This document shows, piece by piece, positions 34,392 to 43,630 of a DNA stretch of 64,000 nucleotides. The notes under the pieces were generated by a model. That model had not been told where the DNA came from. It did no database searches and worked only from the letters and a program-made list of their open reading frames with translations. Made by a program: the position numbers and the translations under genes. Source of the DNA: Pseudogemmobacter humi. GTDB lineage: Bacteria; Pseudomonadota; Alphaproteobacteria; Rhodobacterales; Rhodobacteraceae. Where the stretch lies: positions 52,131 through 116,130 of the forward strand of contig NZ_UXAW01000029.1 of the NCBI RefSeq assembly GCF_900609055.1, read 5' to 3'. Each line of letters starts with the position of its first letter. Position 1 is the stretch's first letter.

Positions 34392-35363
34392 ATGACGGAA
34401 GACGTGGTCAGGCAACGTGATGTCATCGAGCTTCGCCATCTCCGTTATTTCGTGGCTGCAGCCGAGCATGGCAGTTTCCGCAAGGCGGGGGCGGCTCTCG
34501 GCCTGTCGCAATCGGCAATCAGCCGGTGTATCGCCGATCTTGAGGGTCATATCGGGGCATCCCTGTTCCACCGACATACATCGGGGGTCACGCAAACCTA
34601 TGCTGGTCAGCGCTTTCTTATTCGCGCGCGTGAAGTGATCAGGAGTGTCAGTGAAGGCGCGCACGATGTCGCGGTGGTCGGACGATCTGAAGAGGGGAGA
34701 ATACGGATTGGTATTTACTCCTCGATCGCCTCGGGCTTCCTGGCCGAGTTGCTTGGAACCTATGGTCGTCGTCACCGCAAGGTCGAGATCGAGATGGTCG
34801 ACGGTAATCCCGTCGAGCATGTTTCGGCGATCCGGCAGTTGAACCTCGATGTCGCCTTCGTCACCGGGACGAGGGAGTGGCCCGATTGTGAACGACAGCT
34901 CCTTTGGTCCGAGCGCGTGTTCGCTGTTCTGCCATCCGATCACCGCTTGACCTGCAGTGAGGGGCTGACCTGGCGTGATCTGTCCGAAGAAACTTTCATG
35001 GTGAGCGAGACCGCACCAGGCCAGGAGATTCACGATTATCTGGTTCGCTGCCTTGCCGGTCTCGGAAAGCACCCCGAGATCCAGATGCAGCAAGTCAGCC
35101 GGGACAACCTTGTGCCGCTCGTTGCGCTCGGCCGGGGGCTGACGCTTGTGAGCGAAGCCATGACCGTGGCACAGTTTCCCGGCGTTGCTTATCGACCGAT
35201 CCTCGGTGAGGTTCTTCCCTTCTCGGCAGTGTGGTCCGCTAAAAATGACAATCCAGCGTTTCGACGACTCCTTAGCCTGGCAAAGGCATTGGCGATCAAA
35301 CCTGCCCTGCAGGGCGCGGGCCGGCACGCCGCGCCTTCGCAAAGCCCCGGTCAGTTGCAATGA
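34392..35363 (+). CDS. LysR-family transcriptional regulator at the edge of the conjugation module
   Basis: A 323-residue LysR protein. The helix-turn-helix is RHLRYFVAAAEHGSFRKAG then ALGLSQSAISRCIADLEGHI; the effector domain runs from about residue 95 (GRIRIGIYSSIASGFLAELL). Conventional domain content ends near residue 305 (RLLSLAKALA); the last residues run antisense into DUF2274 codons, so the C-terminus was probably created or altered by joining to the transfer module. It overlaps DUF2274 tail-to-tail by 68 bp. Target unknown. Confidence 0.82.
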   Translation: MTEDVVRQRDVIELRHLRYFVAAAEHGSFRKAGAALGLSQSAISRCIADLEGHIGASLFHRHTSGVTQTYAGQRFLIRAREVIRSVSEGAHDVAVVGRSEEGRIRIGIYSSIASGFLAELLGTYGRRHRKVEIEMVDGNPVEHVSAIRQLNLDVAFVTGTREWPDCERQLLWSERVFAVLPSDHRLTCSEGLTWRDLSEETFMVSETAPGQEIHDYLVRCLAGLGKHPEIQMQQVSRDNLVPLVALGRGLTLVSEAMTVAQFPGVAYRPILGEVLPFSAVWSAKNDNPAFRRLLSLAKALAIKPALQGAGRHAAPSQSPGQLQ

Positions 35364-35535
35364 ACCGCTCCTGCATCGGCACGATGAGCCTGACGGGATC
35401 GGCGGCGGGCTGGCTCGTTTCGCGGGCCAGCACCTCGGCATAGGCAACAAGATCGCGGTGAAGCGGTGCGGGCAGTTCCACGGTGATCTTGACGGGCTTG
35501 TCGTCGGGGAGCGGGCCGAGTTTCAACTTGGTCAT
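35296..35535 (-). CDS. DUF2274 protein, last gene of the trb operon
   Basis: A 79-residue protein from the ATG at 35535 (MTKLKLGPLPDDKPVKITVE) with a strong AGGAGG site. DUF2274 proteins follow trbI in many alphaproteobacterial trb operons and begin with just this sequence; the block HRDLVAYAEVLARETSQPAA and DRGFAKARRAG are conserved. It looks like a ribbon-helix-helix-type small protein, role unknown. Residues after FAKARRA appear extra and overlap the LysR gene. Confidence 0.85.
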   Translation of the reverse strand: MTKLKLGPLPDDKPVKITVELPAPLHRDLVAYAEVLARETSQPAADPVRLIVPMQERFIATDRGFAKARRAGPRPAGQV

Positions 35536-35537
35536 GG

Positions 35538-36662
35538 TCAACCTCCTGTCGGCTTAAATACGAGGTCGCGGGTGACGATGATCCTGACCGGGAAGCCCGG
35601 CCGGATCGTGAGCGTCGGCGCGACCTGCAACTGGCGCTGGACGATCTGCTGGCCCGCCTGATTGACGGTATCCTGCGCGCCGTCGCGGATGGCGCGGATA
35701 AGCCGGTTCTCGTCGCTCGTCGCCAGCTCCGTGCCGACCGCGAGCAGCGTGGACAGCCCTGCGGCCTTCATCAGATCCCACCAATGATAATCGACACCAT
35801 CCTCAAGGCCGGCGTAGCCGCTGGCGTCCGCGCCCGGCAGGCGCTCAAGGACAATGGAACCGCCGCCCGGCAGAATCAGGCGATTCCACACCAAGAGCAC
35901 CCTGCGCTGGCCGAAGGTCACGCCGTCATCATACTGGCCGATGATCCGCGTCCCTTGCGGGATCAGGAGCAGCGAGCCGGTCGGGCTGTCATAGACGTTC
36001 TCCGTCACCTGCGCGGTGATCTGGCCCGGAAGGTCGGAACGGATGCCGGTGATGAGCGCGGCGGGGATCACGGCCCCGGCCTGAAGGATGTAGGGAGAGG
36101 TCGGCGGCGTGACACGATCCAGCGCGACGGTCTGCCGGTCCACGGGTCCATTGAGGAAAGTGGCATGGCGGCTCTGCCCGTCCGGCTGTCCAAGGCCAAG
36201 ACCGGCAAGGCCAGGCATGGCCGTTCCGGCCGACGCTACCGTGCGCGGGCCTGACTGGAAGAACACACCGCTCAACCGTGCGGCTTCTTCCTCGGCAAGT
36301 CGTCGTTGCTCCTCGGGATCGACAGAAGGTGTCGTGATGGTCGGCGGCACGACTGGCTGGCCCCGGTTCTGCGCCTCAAGGATCGGACGGCCGAGATCTC
36401 CCGGCAATGCCGGCCCCAAGACGGGGCCGGTATAATCGCGCGGCAGGCCGGATAGCCCGTCCGCCGTGGGCCGGTTCTCGGTCGAATAGAGTTCACCGCC
36501 TCCCTGGCTGGGATCGCGAGTTTGCAGCGCGTAGATCAGCGCGCCGCCGATGCCGAGAAGCGCAACCGCGCCTACGCCTGCCAGCACCTTGCGGGACAGG
36601 CGGGTGACGCGGGGCGGCTCGGCGCGCAATCGCATGGGTGCTACCGTGTCAGAGTCGCTCAT
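35538..36662 (-). CDS. trbI: TrbI, type IV secretion VirB10-like protein
   Basis: A 374-residue protein from the ATG at 36662 (MSDSDTVAPMRLRAEPPRVT). One membrane helix (about 28-45) is followed by a proline/glutamine-rich periplasmic linker and the C-terminal VirB10/TrbI beta-barrel domain (about 185-370, with VIPAALITGIRSDLPGQITA and LLIPQGTRIIGQYDDGVTF). It spans the envelope and links the inner- and outer-membrane parts of the mating channel. Its start overlaps trbG by 4 bp. Confidence 0.93.
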   Translation of the reverse strand: MSDSDTVAPMRLRAEPPRVTRLSRKVLAGVGAVALLGIGGALIYALQTRDPSQGGGELYSTENRPTADGLSGLPRDYTGPVLGPALPGDLGRPILEAQNRGQPVVPPTITTPSVDPEEQRRLAEEEAARLSGVFFQSGPRTVASAGTAMPGLAGLGLGQPDGQSRHATFLNGPVDRQTVALDRVTPPTSPYILQAGAVIPAALITGIRSDLPGQITAQVTENVYDSPTGSLLLIPQGTRIIGQYDDGVTFGQRRVLLVWNRLILPGGGSIVLERLPGADASGYAGLEDGVDYHWWDLMKAAGLSTLLAVGTELATSDENRLIRAIRDGAQDTVNQAGQQIVQRQLQVAPTLTIRPGFPVRIIVTRDLVFKPTGG

Positions 36663-37711
36663 GAGGGCGATCCTCCCGTTGTCACGCCGGCTGGCCGGGC
36701 TGCGGCCTGGGTCTGTTCCATTCGGACGATCCTGACGACCTGCTGGCGATCGCCGCTTCCAAGACGCAACTCCGCCGCGCCGAACAGGCGGTCCACGATC
36801 AGGACGTTCTGGTGGATGCGGCTGTTGACGATCTGCGGTTCGCCGTTCGTGCCGAGAACGAAGATCGGCGGCATCTCGCCCTGAACGATGCCGCGAGGAA
36901 ACACGACATAGACCCGGCGGCCATCGTCGAAAACCGAAACCGGCCGCCAAGGTGGGCTGCTGCCCTGCACCTGCAAGCCGTAGCGGTAGTTGCGAGCGGC
37001 CTCAGCGGGGATGATCGGCGCTGATGGCGTGGCAACACGACGCCCCGGCTGAGGGGCGGGATAGGCCCAGGCGACGGAGGGCATATAAAGGGCCTCGCGT
37101 GCCCGCAGCTCGATCATGTAGATCCGGCGGTCGGTGGTGATGACAAGGTTGGTAGAGATGTCCGGCCGGGTCGGCTTCACCAGCACATGCACGCGGCGGG
37201 TCGGGCCAGAACCGCTCTCGGTGTCACCGATGATCCACCGCGCTGTATCACCGGCGGCGATCGGTCCCGCGCCGGTCAGGCTCTCGCCTGGCTCCAGCGC
37301 AATGGTGGCGATCTGCCCGACTGCGGCATAGACCTGATAAAGCGCGCCTTCCGACCAGGGATAGATCTGGATGGCATTGTAGTAGCCCTCCCGGCGCGGT
37401 TCGACGCGGGCTGCGGCATTGGCATTCTGCACCCTGCCGTCAGGAGTATTTGCCGCAGTTCCGCCCCGCGCCACCGTCCAGGCCGGTGGCGTGTGGAGTG
37501 GCCGGGGCGTGTCGTTGGTGGCGATCGCCTGCGCAGCCGGTAGCGGCGGCACATTGTCGTCATAGGCGAATTGCGGCGTGCGATTGGTGGCACAGCCCGC
37601 CAGCATGGTTGCGGAAAGCAGCAAAGCCGGAAGGCCGAGTTTCCGTAAGGCTGGTGAAGCGGGTTTACGGAAAGCCAGAGTTGCGGCCTGACGAGATGCC
37701 GAGGAAGTCAT
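36659..37711 (-). CDS. trbG: TrbG, VirB9-like outer-membrane complex lipoprotein
   Basis: A 350-residue protein with a long N-terminus and a lipobox (LLLSATMLAGC). It contains the VirB9/TrbG core: VQIYPW-like QIYPWSEGALYQVYAAVGQI, IAALEPGE-type IALEPGESL, and the late NYRYGLQVQG and DRLFGAAELRLG segments. TrbG pairs with TrbI and TrbJ/TrbH-type factors to form the outer-membrane pore. It overlaps both trbF and trbI by 4 bp. Confidence 0.93.
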   Translation of the reverse strand: MTSSASRQAATLAFRKPASPALRKLGLPALLLSATMLAGCATNRTPQFAYDDNVPPLPAAQAIATNDTPRPLHTPPAWTVARGGTAANTPDGRVQNANAAARVEPRREGYYNAIQIYPWSEGALYQVYAAVGQIATIALEPGESLTGAGPIAAGDTARWIIGDTESGSGPTRRVHVLVKPTRPDISTNLVITTDRRIYMIELRAREALYMPSVAWAYPAPQPGRRVATPSAPIIPAEAARNYRYGLQVQGSSPPWRPVSVFDDGRRVYVVFPRGIVQGEMPPIFVLGTNGEPQIVNSRIHQNVLIVDRLFGAAELRLGSGDRQQVVRIVRMEQTQAAARPAGVTTGGSPS

Positions 37712-38397
37712 TGACTCATCTCCCGCGACCAGTTGATCGCGTTCACATAAATTCCAAGGGGATTGGCGCGTAGACGCTCGGCGTTACGCGGGGTCTGGAT
37801 CACGATGGTCAGGATGGCGGTCCATCGCTCGGTTGCCGAAAGCTGGCCGTTCTCGTAGTGGCGCTCAGACCAGGCGACGCGGAAGCTGTCCGGTGAGGCG
37901 CGGATGACCGACGACACCTCAACCGCAACTTGCTGCCGCCCGACGAGAGAGAACGGGTCATTGGCGCGGGCATAATCATTGAGCGCCGCCGCGCCCCGGT
38001 CTGTGGTCCAGTCGTAGGCGCGAAGCCAGTTCTGCCGGACGATGATCGCATCGGCAGGAATCGCGCGGACCTGCTCGATGAAACGGCCAAGATGGAAGGC
38101 GATCTGTGGATCGGTCGGGCGATAGTCCGCAACCGCCGCCGCCACAGTCTGCGCCTGGCCGAGGTTATCGACCTCGACCACCCAGGGGACGACCGTCCCG
38201 CGCGCCGATTGCCAGACAAGGGCGCCTGCAAAACCGGCGGACAGAATCAGGCTGCCGAATGCCATGTATCGCCAGTTCTTCGCCTGCACGCGGGCGGAAC
38301 CGATGCGTTCGTCCCAGATCTGGGCAGCCTTCTGGTAGGGCGTCTCAGGCTCGGGTGTCTTGCCGAAATGGGTCGTCGGTCGTTTGAAGGGGTTCAT
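37708..38397 (-). CDS. trbF: TrbF, VirB8-like inner-membrane assembly protein
   Basis: A 229-residue protein with one N-terminal membrane helix (about 45-65) and the VirB8/TrbF NTF2-like domain. Signatures are FKRPTTHFGKTPEPETPYQKA, WVVEVDNLGQAQTV and DPFSLVGRQQVAVEVSSVIR. VirB8-type proteins nucleate channel assembly. It overlaps trbL and trbG by 4 bp each. Confidence 0.93.
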   Translation of the reverse strand: MNPFKRPTTHFGKTPEPETPYQKAAQIWDERIGSARVQAKNWRYMAFGSLILSAGFAGALVWQSARGTVVPWVVEVDNLGQAQTVAAAVADYRPTDPQIAFHLGRFIEQVRAIPADAIIVRQNWLRAYDWTTDRGAAALNDYARANDPFSLVGRQQVAVEVSSVIRASPDSFRVAWSERHYENGQLSATERWTAILTIVIQTPRNAERLRANPLGIYVNAINWSREMSQ

Positions 38398-39752
38398 GAT
38401 CTATCGCTTTCCGAAAGACTGACAGAGGATCCACCACCATGGCTGTCGCCGGCCCGGACGGCATGGGCAGCGGCGGTGACGCCGTGGCTCATCGCCCGGC
38501 TGCGGCGCATCTGTTGCGCCCAGGCTGGCGGACCCTCAGCGGAGGTTGGAGTTGCAGGGGACGGAGGTTGGCCTCCGCCGAGGGTGCCCATCGTGGAGCT
38601 GCCGCCGGTGGCCGCGACACCCCCCCGAACACCATCGGCGTAGCTGGATTTCAGGCTATCGGTGGCACGGCTTGCGGCGCGCTTGAGCGGGGAAATGGCT
38701 GCGGAGGCACCTGCATGAGCCACACCGCCGAGCCCGCCAGCGATGCCTGACTTTCCGGACCCGCCCATCGAGCCGAGCGTATAGGCCGACGAGGCCGCGC
38801 CGGCGGCCGAGGCGCCGCCACGCACCAGTGCGGCACTGCCGGAAAGGGCGGCAGAACCACCACGCGCGGCGAGCATGGTTGCGCCCCCGGCGGCAATCGC
38901 TGCGCCGCCGACGGCAAGGCCCGTGCCTACGGCTGCGCCGGCGCTGAGTTGCGGACCACCCGAGACAAGGCCAGTCGCAATGCCGGGGCCAAATATGCCG
39001 AGGCCGAGAAGGGAAAGCGCGGCCAGCACGATGGCCATGGCGTCGTCGATGGTTGGTGTCGCCCCACCGAAGCCGGCGGTGAACTGGCCAAATAGCGTCG
39101 AGCCGATGCCAATGATGACGGCCAAGACCAGCACTTTGATGCCGCTGGAGATGACGTTGCCCAGGACCCTTTCCGCCATGAAAGCGGTCTTACCGAAGAG
39201 GCCGAAGGGGATGAGCACGAAGCCGGCAAGCGTCGTCAGCTTGAATTCGATCAGGGTGACGAAGAGCTGGATCGCCAGGATGAAGAAAGCGAGGATGACA
39301 AGCGCCCAGGCGAAGAACAGGCAGAGGATCTGCACCAGGTTTTCGAAGACGGCGATCCAGCCCATGAGATCGGAAATGGATTCGAGTAAAGGCCGACCTG
39401 CCTCCAAGCCCGTCTGGGCGACACGGCCGGGCCGGAGGAGATCGGCAGCGGAAAACCCGGTGCCGGACGCCATCAGGCCGAGGCCGGCGAAGCTCTCGAA
39501 GACGATCCGGGCGAGATTGTTCCAGTTGCTGATGATGTAAGCAAAGACACCAACGAAGAGGGTCTTCTTCACCAGACGGGCCATCACATCATCATCGGCT
39601 CCCCATGCCCAGAACAGCGCGGCGAGCGTCACGTCGATGACGATGAGGGTGGTGGCAATGAATGCCACCTCGCCACCGAGCAGGCCAAAACCGCTGTCGA
39701 TGTAGCTGGTGAATATGCCAAGGAAATTGTCGATGACCCCCGTTCCGCCCAT
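38394..39752 (-). CDS. trbL: TrbL, VirB6-like polytopic channel protein
   Basis: A 452-residue protein. The first 290 residues hold about six membrane helices (NFLGIFTSYIDSGFGLLGGE onward, with AGFVLIPFGLFGKTAFMAER). The C-terminal third is a low-complexity Gly/Ala/Ser-rich tail (AASSAYTLGSMGGSGKSGIA), as usual in TrbL. It forms the inner-membrane part of the DNA/protein conduit. A 4-bp overlap joins it to trbF. Confidence 0.92.
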   Translation of the reverse strand: MGGTGVIDNFLGIFTSYIDSGFGLLGGEVAFIATTLIVIDVTLAALFWAWGADDDVMARLVKKTLFVGVFAYIISNWNNLARIVFESFAGLGLMASGTGFSAADLLRPGRVAQTGLEAGRPLLESISDLMGWIAVFENLVQILCLFFAWALVILAFFILAIQLFVTLIEFKLTTLAGFVLIPFGLFGKTAFMAERVLGNVISSGIKVLVLAVIIGIGSTLFGQFTAGFGGATPTIDDAMAIVLAALSLLGLGIFGPGIATGLVSGGPQLSAGAAVGTGLAVGGAAIAAGGATMLAARGGSAALSGSAALVRGGASAAGAASSAYTLGSMGGSGKSGIAGGLGGVAHAGASAAISPLKRAASRATDSLKSSYADGVRGGVAATGGSSTMGTLGGGQPPSPATPTSAEGPPAWAQQMRRSRAMSHGVTAAAHAVRAGDSHGGGSSVSLSESDRS

Positions 39753-39755
39753 GGC

Positions 39756-40046
39756 TCATCGCCCTCCAATTGGTGCAGCCGTCGCGGGCGCAGGTGCGCG
39801 ACCGAGGAAGCGGTCGCGAGTCTCGGCCCAGACGCGCAGGCATTCGGCGTCGTTGGCCGCAGCCTCTCCCAACCGTTGGCAGCGGCGCTGTCCTTCGCGC
39901 AGCGGATCGGTCGGTGGCTGGAGGGAAGGTGCGGAAGGTGCGGGCACGGTGGAGACGTCCTCGCGCGTCATCTCTATGACGGTCGCCGTGATGGCGACGG
40001 CGACGAACACGATGGCCGCGATCCGGGCCAGCACCTTCCCTTCCAT
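39756..40046 (-). CDS. TrbK-alt, putative entry-exclusion protein
   Basis: A 96-residue protein (MEGKVLARIAAIVFVAVAIT) with one N-terminal membrane helix and a periplasmic part containing two cysteines (RRCQRLGEAAANDAECLRVW). This is the short protein annotated TrbK-alt between trbJ and trbL in alphaproteobacterial operons, thought by analogy to TrbK to prevent redundant transfer into a cell that already has the element. It lies 3 bp before trbL. Confidence 0.82.
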   Translation of the reverse strand: MEGKVLARIAAIVFVAVAITATVIEMTREDVSTVPAPSAPSLQPPTDPLREGQRRCQRLGEAAANDAECLRVWAETRDRFLGRAPAPATAAPIGGR

Positions 40047-40062
40047 GGCCTCCCTCCTTTTC

Positions 40063-40830
40063 TCAGTTGAACATCTGCGCGTTGCCGGGCTGGTAGCCGG
40101 CCCCCGGCGTCAGAAACCTCTGGCGCTGGATACGCCCCTGCTCGGCGGCGGTCGCCCGTTCGGCCTCGGACAGGGCATCGGCCCTGCCATTGGCCGAGAT
40201 GACCGCGATCAGGTCGGAGAGCTGCTGCGACTGGAGGGCGAGGAGCTGGTTGCCAGCTTGGGTCGCCTGAAGTGCTCCGGTTGCTCCCTGGCTTTCACCG
40301 ACGAGCGTGGCCATCTCGGCCCGGTTACTGTCGATATTGCCGACGACACCGGCCTGAACGCGCATGGCGTCCTGCAAGCCGCCGACGGTGTTCTCCCAGC
40401 GGGAGCGGGCATCGGCGACCAGTTGGGCGTCGGTCGACGAGAGCGCAACATTGCCATATTGGCTCTGGAACGCCTGGTCGATCTGGCCAACCTCGAACGC
40501 GAGATTCTGCGCCTGTCCGAGAAGCTGCTGGGTGCGCTGGACGTTCTGCTGAAGCGCCTGAAGCGAACTGTGGGGCAGGCTCGCGAGATTGCGGGCTTGG
40601 TTGATCAGCATCTGCGCCTCGTTCTGGAGGCTGGTGATCTGATTGTTGATCTGTTCCAGCGTGCGCACTGCCGTCAGCACGTTCTGCGCGTAGTTGGACG
40701 GATCATAGACGATGCGCCAGGCATGGGCAGGGCTCGTCAGCATGGGGGTGAGCGTGATGGGCAAGGCCAGCGTCAGCGCGAGCATGGAGGCGCTGGCCAT
40801 CCGGGACATCCGGGGCATCGTCCGCGTCAT
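40063..40830 (-). CDS. trbJ: TrbJ, VirB5-like pilus-associated protein
   Basis: A 255-residue secreted protein with a signal peptide (ASMLALTLALPITLTPMLT, cleavage after AHA). The mature part is helical with WRIVYDPSNYAQNVLTAVRT, EQINNQITSLQNEAQMLINQ and a C-terminal QRFLTPGAGYQP, typical for TrbJ. It is thought to be a minor pilin or adhesin of the conjugative pilus. It overlaps trbE by 4 bp. Confidence 0.92.
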   Translation of the reverse strand: MTRTMPRMSRMASASMLALTLALPITLTPMLTSPAHAWRIVYDPSNYAQNVLTAVRTLEQINNQITSLQNEAQMLINQARNLASLPHSSLQALQQNVQRTQQLLGQAQNLAFEVGQIDQAFQSQYGNVALSSTDAQLVADARSRWENTVGGLQDAMRVQAGVVGNIDSNRAEMATLVGESQGATGALQATQAGNQLLALQSQQLSDLIAVISANGRADALSEAERATAAEQGRIQRQRFLTPGAGYQPGNAQMFN

Positions 40831-43337
40831 GGGGTAATCTCCTCTTCTTCCAGGGTGAATTCGAACTCGTCATCGACGAGGATGAGCGGCGACAGGTCCT
40901 CGTTGTCGATCGCGAGATTGCTGAGGTCGGGGATCAGCTCGGCCGCCCATTCGACGCCGCGCGCTTTCAGCCAGGCGGCGAGGAATCCGTCGCGGCCATG
41001 CTCAGCGTGTATGTCACCGATCAGCGCCTGATCGGATTTCGAGGAGGCGGCGCAGAGGGTGAGGCCCACTTCGCTGAGCCCCAGCTCGAACAGCCGATTG
41101 CCTCTGCGACTTTGGCAGTAGTAGTCGCGCTTCGGCGTTGCCCGCGCGAGGATCTCGATCTGGCGGTCATTGAGGCCGAAACGACGATAGATGGATGTGA
41201 TCTGCGGCTCGATGGCACGCTCGTTCGGCAGCAGAAGGCGTGTCGGGCAGCTTTCGATGATCGCCGGCGCGATGGCGGAATTGTCGATGTCGGACAGGCT
41301 TTGCGTAGCGAAGATGACCGAGGCATTTTTCTTCCTCAGCGTCTTCAGCCATTCGCGAAGTTGCTCCGCGAAGGCATCGTCGTCCAGCGCCAGCCAGCCC
41401 TCGTCGATGATCAGTAGCGTCGGCCGGCCGTCGAGACGGTCGCCGATGCGATGGAAGAGATAAGACAGCACGGCCGGGGCCGCGCCGGTCCCGACCAGCC
41501 CCTCGATCTCGAAGGCCTGCACATCGGCCGAGCCCAGATGTTCGCTTTCGGCATCGAGCAGCCGCCCATAGGGGCCACCGACACAGTAAGCACGCAGCGC
41601 CTGCTTCAGGTCGTTGGATTGCAACAGCACGGCGAGGCCGGTGATGGTGCGTTCGTCGACCGGCGCGGAGGCAAGTGAGGTCAGCGCTGTCCAGATGTGT
41701 TCCTTCACATCGGGGGTGATCTGGACATTCTCGCGCCGCAGGATGGCGACGATCCAGTCGGCGGCCCAGGCGCGTTCCGCCGTTTCATGGATGCGCGCCA
41801 GCGGTTGCAGCGAAACGGACGTCTCGGAAGCATCGGTCAACTCGCCGCCGAGATCGTGCCAGTCGCCACCCATGGCGAGAACGGCGGCGCGGATAGACCC
41901 GCCGAAATCGAAGGCGAAGACCTGCGAGCGCGGATAGCGGCGGAATTGCAGCGCCATGAGCGCCAGCAGCACCGACTTGCCGGCGCCGGTCGGCCCGACG
42001 ACCAGCGTATGTCCGACATCGCCGACATGAAGAGAAAGCCGGAACGGGGTCGATCCTTCGGTCCTGCCGTAGAGCAGCGGGGGTGCGCCGAAGTGATCGT
42101 CCCGCCTCTCGCCCGCCCACACCGCCGAAAGCGGGATCATGTGGGCGAGATTCAACGTGCTGATGGGCGGTTGCCGGACATTGGCATAGGCATGGCCGGG
42201 CAGGCTGCCGAGCCAGGCATCGACGGCGTTGACCGTCTCGACCATGACGCTGAAGTTCCGAGACTGGATGATCTTTTCGACCAGCCGCAGCTTCTCATCG
42301 GCGCGGCGGGTGTCCTCATCCCAGACCGTGACGGTTGCGGTGACATAGGCGACGCTGGCGACATCTGCGCCGAGTTCCTGCAAGGCCATGTCGGCGTCGG
42401 CGGCCTTATTGGCGGCGTCGGTGTCGACCAAAGCGGATTGCTCGTTGGTCATCACCTCCTTGAGGATGGCGGCGATGCTTTTCCGCTTTGCGAACCATTG
42501 CCGCCTGATCTTCGTCAGCAGCCGCGTCGCGTCGGTCTTGTCCATCAGGATCGCGCGCGTGGACCATCGATAGGGAAAGGCAAGCCGGTTCATCTCATCG
42601 AGCAGGCCCGGCGTGGTGGTGCCCGGAAAGCCGGTGATGGTCAGCACCCGCAGGTGGTGATTGCCGAGGCGCGGCTCCAGACCTCCGGCCAGCGGCTGAT
42701 CGGCCAGCAGCGCATCAAGATAGATCGGCGTCTCCGGCACGGCGACGCGATGCCGTTTGGTCGAGATCGTCGAATGCAGGTAGGTCAGGGTCTCGCCGTC
42801 ATCGAACCAGCGGCATTCGGGCATGAAGCCGTCGAGCAGCGCCAGCACCCGGTCGGTGCGATCTGCAAATGCGCGCGCCAGTTCCCAGGGATTCACGCCC
42901 GAGGTCTCGCGCCCTTCGTAAAGCCAGGACTCGGAGCGCGCAGCATCCTCGGCGGGCGGCAGCCAGAGGAAGGTGAGATAGTAGCCGGAGACGAAGTGGC
43001 TGCCTTCTTCCTCGAAGTCGGCTTTACGCTCGGCATCGACCAGCGCCGAGGCCGGATCTGGGAAGCGGCTCTCTGGATAGGTTGCGGCCTCCGAGCGCTG
43101 CGCCTCGACGAAGATCGCCCATCCGGAGCCGAGCCGGCGAAAGGCGTTGTTCAGCCGCCCCGCCACGGCGACCAGTTCGGCCGCGACCGCGGAATCCAGA
43201 TCGGGACCGCGAAACTTCGCCGTCCTTTGAAAGCTGCCATCCTTGTTCAGGATGATACCATCACCCACCAACGCTACCCACGGCAAGTAGTCGGCAAGGC
43301 GGGAGGCAGTGCGACGATATTCGGCAAGGTTCATCAT
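40827..43337 (-). CDS. trbE: TrbE, VirB4-like conjugation ATPase
   Basis: An 836-residue ATPase from the ATG pair at 43337/43334 (MMNLAEYRRTASRLADYLPW); a longer frame to 43688 overlaps trbD and is rejected. Walker A is GPTGAGKSVLL (about residue 460), Walker B is LLIIDEGWLALDD, and the late segment ATPKRDYYCQSRRGNRLFEL is typical of VirB4/TrbE. It powers pilus assembly and substrate handling at the inner membrane. It lies 11 bp after trbD. Confidence 0.93.
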   Translation of the reverse strand: MMNLAEYRRTASRLADYLPWVALVGDGIILNKDGSFQRTAKFRGPDLDSAVAAELVAVAGRLNNAFRRLGSGWAIFVEAQRSEAATYPESRFPDPASALVDAERKADFEEEGSHFVSGYYLTFLWLPPAEDAARSESWLYEGRETSGVNPWELARAFADRTDRVLALLDGFMPECRWFDDGETLTYLHSTISTKRHRVAVPETPIYLDALLADQPLAGGLEPRLGNHHLRVLTITGFPGTTTPGLLDEMNRLAFPYRWSTRAILMDKTDATRLLTKIRRQWFAKRKSIAAILKEVMTNEQSALVDTDAANKAADADMALQELGADVASVAYVTATVTVWDEDTRRADEKLRLVEKIIQSRNFSVMVETVNAVDAWLGSLPGHAYANVRQPPISTLNLAHMIPLSAVWAGERRDDHFGAPPLLYGRTEGSTPFRLSLHVGDVGHTLVVGPTGAGKSVLLALMALQFRRYPRSQVFAFDFGGSIRAAVLAMGGDWHDLGGELTDASETSVSLQPLARIHETAERAWAADWIVAILRRENVQITPDVKEHIWTALTSLASAPVDERTITGLAVLLQSNDLKQALRAYCVGGPYGRLLDAESEHLGSADVQAFEIEGLVGTGAAPAVLSYLFHRIGDRLDGRPTLLIIDEGWLALDDDAFAEQLREWLKTLRKKNASVIFATQSLSDIDNSAIAPAIIESCPTRLLLPNERAIEPQITSIYRRFGLNDRQIEILARATPKRDYYCQSRRGNRLFELGLSEVGLTLCAASSKSDQALIGDIHAEHGRDGFLAAWLKARGVEWAAELIPDLSNLAIDNEDLSPLILVDDEFEFTLEEEEITP

Positions 43338-43348
43338 GGCTCTCGTCC

Positions 43349-43630
43349 TCACACCGCGAGATGGCCGGGCAAGCGCAGATGGCGGCGCGCGACCTCGACA
43401 AAGAACGGATCGCGTTTCGCCGCCCAGACCGCCGCGATATGGCCGATGGCCCAGATCAGGATGCCGGCGAACCAGAGTTGCAGGCCAAGGCCGACTGCCC
43501 CGGCCAGCGTGCCGTTCAGGATCGCGACGCTGCGGGGTGCTCCACCGAGCAGGATCGGCTCGGTCAGGGCACGGTGAACCGGCGCGCTGAAGCCCGGCAC
43601 TGCGTCGAGTGCCTCGAAACTCGCCGCCAT
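43349..43630 (-). CDS. trbD: TrbD, VirB3-like protein
   Basis: A 93-residue protein from the ATG at 43630 (MAASFEALDAVPGFSAPVHR). It has ALTEPILLGGAPRSVAILNG, two adjoining membrane helices, and WAAKRDPFFVEVARRHLRLP, the conserved VirB3/TrbD end. It sits in the inner membrane with TrbE. Its ATG overlaps the trbC stop (TGATG). Confidence 0.92.
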   Translation of the reverse strand: MAASFEALDAVPGFSAPVHRALTEPILLGGAPRSVAILNGTLAGAVGLGLQLWFAGILIWAIGHIAAVWAAKRDPFFVEVARRHLRLPGHLAV

